64,000 bases of DNA, taken from Serratia liquefaciens. Its GTDB lineage: Bacteria; Pseudomonadota; Gammaproteobacteria; Enterobacterales; Enterobacteriaceae. The notes under the pieces were generated by a model, which searched no databases, had not been told where the DNA came from, and saw only the letters and a list, made by a program, of their open reading frames with translations. Below are positions 61,542 through 64,000 of the stretch, piece by piece. Positions within the stretch are counted from its first letter, which is position 1. Each line of letters starts with the position of its first letter. Both the position numbers and the translations under genes were made by a program. The stretch is taken from positions 62,001 to 126,000 of the forward strand of contig NZ_CP088930.1 of assembly GCF_027594825.1 (NCBI RefSeq), in the 5' to 3' direction.

Positions 61542-62879
61542 TTAAGCCGATTTTACGTTAGCGAAGTTGATTGCCGGTTGCGGCAGGCCCAGGTTTTCAC
61601 GCAGGGTTGAATACTGATATTCCTCGCGGAACAGGCCGCGACGGCGCAGTTCCGGGATCACCAGTTCGACGAACAGTTCCAACTGATTCGGCAATACCGC
61701 AGGCATGATGTTAAAGCCATCGGCGCCTTGCTGTTCCAGCCACAGCTGGAAGTCATCGGCGATCTCTTCGGCGGTTCCCACCACCACGCGATGCCCGCGC
61801 GACCCGGCAGCCACCGCAGCCAGTTCACGTAACGTCAGGTTTTCGCGTGCCGCGAGATCGGTCAACAGCTTCACGCGGCTTTGGCCGCCTTCGGTCGTGC
61901 CGACGTCCGGTACCGGGCCATCAAGCGGGAATCCGCTAAGATCGAAACCGAAGCGTGCCGAAAGCTGCTCGATACCGTTGTCGATGTCCACCAATTGGTT
62001 GAGTTGATACCAGGTCTCTTGCGCCTCGGCCTTGGTGCGCCCAATGATCGGCATCACGCCAGGCAGGATCAGCAGGTGATTCGGGTTGCGGCCGGCATCG
62101 GCGACAAATTTCTTCTGGCTGCGATAGAAGGCCTGGCCTTCTTCCAGCGTGGCGGCGGCGGTAAACACCACCTCGGCGGTTTCTGCGGCCAGCTGTTGTC
62201 CGGCAGGCGAAGAACCGGCTTCGATGATCACCGGGCGGCCCTGCGGCGAACGAGAAATATTCAGCGGGCCCTGCACCGAGAAGTGTTTGCCTTTGTGGTT
62301 GGCGGCGTGAATTTTCTCATCGATGGCATACTTGCCGCTTTGCTTGTCGCGCACGATGGCGTCTTCTTCCCAGCCGTCCCACAGTTTGTAGCTGGCTTCG
62401 AGAAACTCGCGCGCCACTTCATAGCGCTCGGCGTGCGAAGGCAGATCGTCACGGCTGAAGTTGCGTGCTGCGTCGCTTGAGAACGACGTCACCACGTTCC
62501 AGGCCGCGCGGCCGTGGCTGATGTGATCGATAGAGGCCATGGCGCGTGCCAGGTGGAAAGGCTGATCGAAAGTGGTGGAAGCGGTGGCCGCCAGACCGAT
62601 GTGTCGAGTTCTGACCGCCAGCGCCGCCAGCAGCGTCAACGGCTCCAGGCGGGACAGGGTGGAAGGCAAACGGTGCACGCTGGTCGCCAGCGCATCGCCG
62701 ACGAAGAACATATCAAAGGTGCCTTCTTCGGCCTTTTGGGCAATCCAGGTGAACCAGTCAATGTCCGTAGGTGACCCGCTGGCCCCTTCGGCACGCCAGC
62801 CGCCGACGTGATGGCCCAACGCCTGAACAAACAGGCCGAGACGTAATTGACGCGATGGTGTTGAAGGTGAAGTACTCAT
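61542..62879 (-). CDS. FMN-dependent monooxygenase (NtaA/SnaA/DszA family, YxeK-like)
   Basis: A 445-residue luciferase-like flavin monooxygenase. It uses reduced FMN from a separate reductase to oxidise small substrates, often at C-S or C-N bonds. Family text includes GHHVGGWRAEGASG, AEEGTFDMFFVGDA, SHGRAAWNVVTSFS and RPVIIEAGSSPAGQQLAAE. AGGAAT precedes the ATG. It lies 13 bases upstream of the binding-protein gene. B. subtilis YxeK, in an operon with the same transporter and MmgE-type genes, acts in S-(2-succino)cysteine breakdown. Confidence 0.9.
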   Translation of the reverse strand: MSTSPSTPSRQLRLGLFVQALGHHVGGWRAEGASGSPTDIDWFTWIAQKAEEGTFDMFFVGDALATSVHRLPSTLSRLEPLTLLAALAVRTRHIGLAATASTTFDQPFHLARAMASIDHISHGRAAWNVVTSFSSDAARNFSRDDLPSHAERYEVAREFLEASYKLWDGWEEDAIVRDKQSGKYAIDEKIHAANHKGKHFSVQGPLNISRSPQGRPVIIEAGSSPAGQQLAAETAEVVFTAAATLEEGQAFYRSQKKFVADAGRNPNHLLILPGVMPIIGRTKAEAQETWYQLNQLVDIDNGIEQLSARFGFDLSGFPLDGPVPDVGTTEGGQSRVKLLTDLAARENLTLRELAAVAAGSRGHRVVVGTAEEIADDFQLWLEQQGADGFNIMPAVLPNQLELFVELVIPELRRRGLFREEYQYSTLRENLGLPQPAINFANVKSA

Positions 62880-62896
62880 AATTATTCCTATATTTA

Positions 62897-64000
62897 TTAT
62901 TGGTTTAATAATTCAATTAAGCGGCTCAGCGCGGCGGGCTGCGTTAGCGCGCAGTCCTCGATCACGCGCTCACCGTTCAAATGCGGCAGCAATAGCAGGA
63001 TGCTGCGCAGTTTCGCGCCGACGTCGGTCTGTCGGGCGGCGGTTTGCTTTCTTGTGACGATGTCACTTAATTGGCGGCCGTCGTGCAGCGTTAGCGTGAC
63101 GCGGTGGAAGCGTAATTCCGCATCCAGCTCGTCTGGCGGTGCCGTCAGGTCTGCATGGCGTTCAACCCGTGCCGCCAGGGCTGAAATGTTTGGGTCAACG
63201 AGGGCCTCACCGTAGTGCATCAAGGGTACGGTGCCGCTGTACAACGCATCGGCGATGACATATTCCAGGCTGAAACGCGCTTCAACTCCGTTTGACGGGC
63301 GGCGAATATAGGGCGCGGTATCGGCACCGGGGGGAAAACTGACCTGGATCTTGGCGATGGCAGCGGGAATATCCCCGACGGCAATGCCTTGTTCGAGCAG
63401 GCGCTCGCGCAGGATAAATGCGGCCTCCGCTGCGCTGTGGGTGCCGCCGCAGGTGGGATAGCGTTTAAATTCCAGCCCCGGTTGCAGGATACGCCACGGC
63501 GCCCCCCAATCGGCCGTCAACAGCTCGGGCCGCTGCCGTCCGTCGCCATGCGAGCTCAACAGGCTGTCTATCACGCCTTCCGGCTGACCGGCAAAACCCA
63601 GCTGAGCCAGCAGCACGGCATTGACTGCCGCCCGAGCGGCGATCCCTGCGTGCAACGGCTTGGCGGCCGATCCGAACTGGCTGCGCAGCCCGGCGGCCTG
63701 GGTGGCAGCCAGCCCAAGGGCGACCTGCGTTTGCTGCAAGGTGAGTTGTAAATAGCGTGACGCCGCCGCAGTGGCGGCAACGGCGCCCAGGGTGGCCGTG
63801 CTGTGAAATCCCAACTGATAGTGTTGAGTACCGGCAGCCAGTCCCAGTCGTCCGGCTGCCTCTACGCCAACGACATAGGCGGTCAGTAGCGCGTCAACGT
63901 CCGGGTTATCGCCGGTCAACGCCAGCAGTGCAGAGAGCACCACCGTGCTGGGGTGCCCGCGCAGCGCGGGGTGGTAATCGTCAAAATCCAACGAATGGCT
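62897..64000 (-). CDS. MmgE/PrpD-family protein (5' end beyond window)
   Basis: At least 367 C-terminal residues of a protein usually about 450 long; the start lies beyond the right edge. An apparent start at 63991 is an internal TTG in the family signature (SHSLDFDDYHPALRGHPST). Later motifs include QYQLGFHSTATLGA-type text, FKRYPTCGGTHSAAEAA (the family Cys/His loop) and ARFSLEYVIADAL. The family comprises 2-methylcitrate dehydratase and cis-aconitate decarboxylase; YxeQ of B. subtilis belongs here. It is the most upstream gene seen in the operon. Confidence 0.9.
   Translation of the reverse strand, partial: SHSLDFDDYHPALRGHPSTVVLSALLALTGDNPDVDALLTAYVVGVEAAGRLGLAAGTQHYQLGFHSTATLGAVAATAAASRYLQLTLQQTQVALGLAATQAAGLRSQFGSAAKPLHAGIAARAAVNAVLLAQLGFAGQPEGVIDSLLSSHGDGRQRPELLTADWGAPWRILQPGLEFKRYPTCGGTHSAAEAAFILRERLLEQGIAVGDIPAAIAKIQVSFPPGADTAPYIRRPSNGVEARFSLEYVIADALYSGTVPLMHYGEALVDPNISALAARVERHADLTAPPDELDAELRFHRVTLTLHDGRQLSDIVTRKQTAARQTDVGAKLRSILLLLPHLNGERVIEDCALTQPAALSRLIELLNQ

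Overview
The window looks like chromosome of a Serratia-type gammaproteobacterium (order Enterobacterales). It is GC-rich and densely coded. It carries a serralysin metalloprotease beside its Inh inhibitor, and enterobacterial markers including acrZ, osmB, yjcB, ddpXABCDF and a bgl operon with a canonical BglG antitermination leader. The genus is inferred from gene content only. No rRNA, tRNA, insertion sequence, prophage or CRISPR array was seen.

Layout. 0-3.5 kb: a CUT1 sugar ABC importer (binding protein and one permease) facing a ROK repressor. 3.5-9.7 kb: guaD-xdhABC, taking guanine through xanthine to urate, behind a near-consensus sigma-54 promoter and an NtrC-like site. 9.8-15.2 kb: exported peptidyl-dipeptidase Dcp, a penicillin-binding-protein-like lipoprotein, and a LysR regulator facing a TSUP exporter. 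15.2-19.1 kb: an AT-rich small membrane protein, then a CvaA/CvaB-like peptide exporter with an intact C39 peptidase but no visible precursor. 19.1-25.8 kb: urate hydroxylase hpxO (again with a sigma-54 promoter), a periplasmic molybdenum hydroxylase with 2Fe-2S and triheme cytochrome c subunits, and a Tat-exported oxalate decarboxylase. 26-30.5 kb: beta-glucoside PTS operon with CRP site, RAT and terminator. 30.5-32.6 kb: LysR regulator and split chromate transporter. 32.7-35.1 kb: inh and serralysin, divergent. 35-46 kb: alpha/beta hydrolase, an SDR plus PhyH-dioxygenase operon with a LacI regulator, a Tat-exported HisC-like aminotransferase, an EamA exporter with an AraC regulator, small exported proteins, an AT-rich orphan and a double GNAT protein. 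46.2-53.4 kb: RpiR regulator plus ddpXABCDF, with a third sigma-54 promoter and NtrC-like site. 53.4-58.9 kb: yjcB, adjacent PBP2 and PBP3 paralogues, osmB and acrZ. 58.9-64 kb: a minus-strand operon (MmgE/PrpD, flavin monooxygenase, amino-acid ABC importer) resembling Bacillus subtilis yxeK/MNO/Q; its first gene runs off the right edge.

How it fits together. The clearest theme is nitrogen scavenging. Three separated units (guaD-xdhABC, hpxO, rpiR-ddp) each carry a sigma-54 -24/-12 element and a TGGTGCA-type NtrC-like site, so purine rings and D-Ala-D-Ala would be used together under nitrogen limitation. The second theme is the envelope and exterior: exported proteases and their inhibitor, alternative penicillin-binding proteins, a peptide exporter and several Tat-exported enzymes. 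Assignments rest on reading motifs and remembered families; no database search was run.
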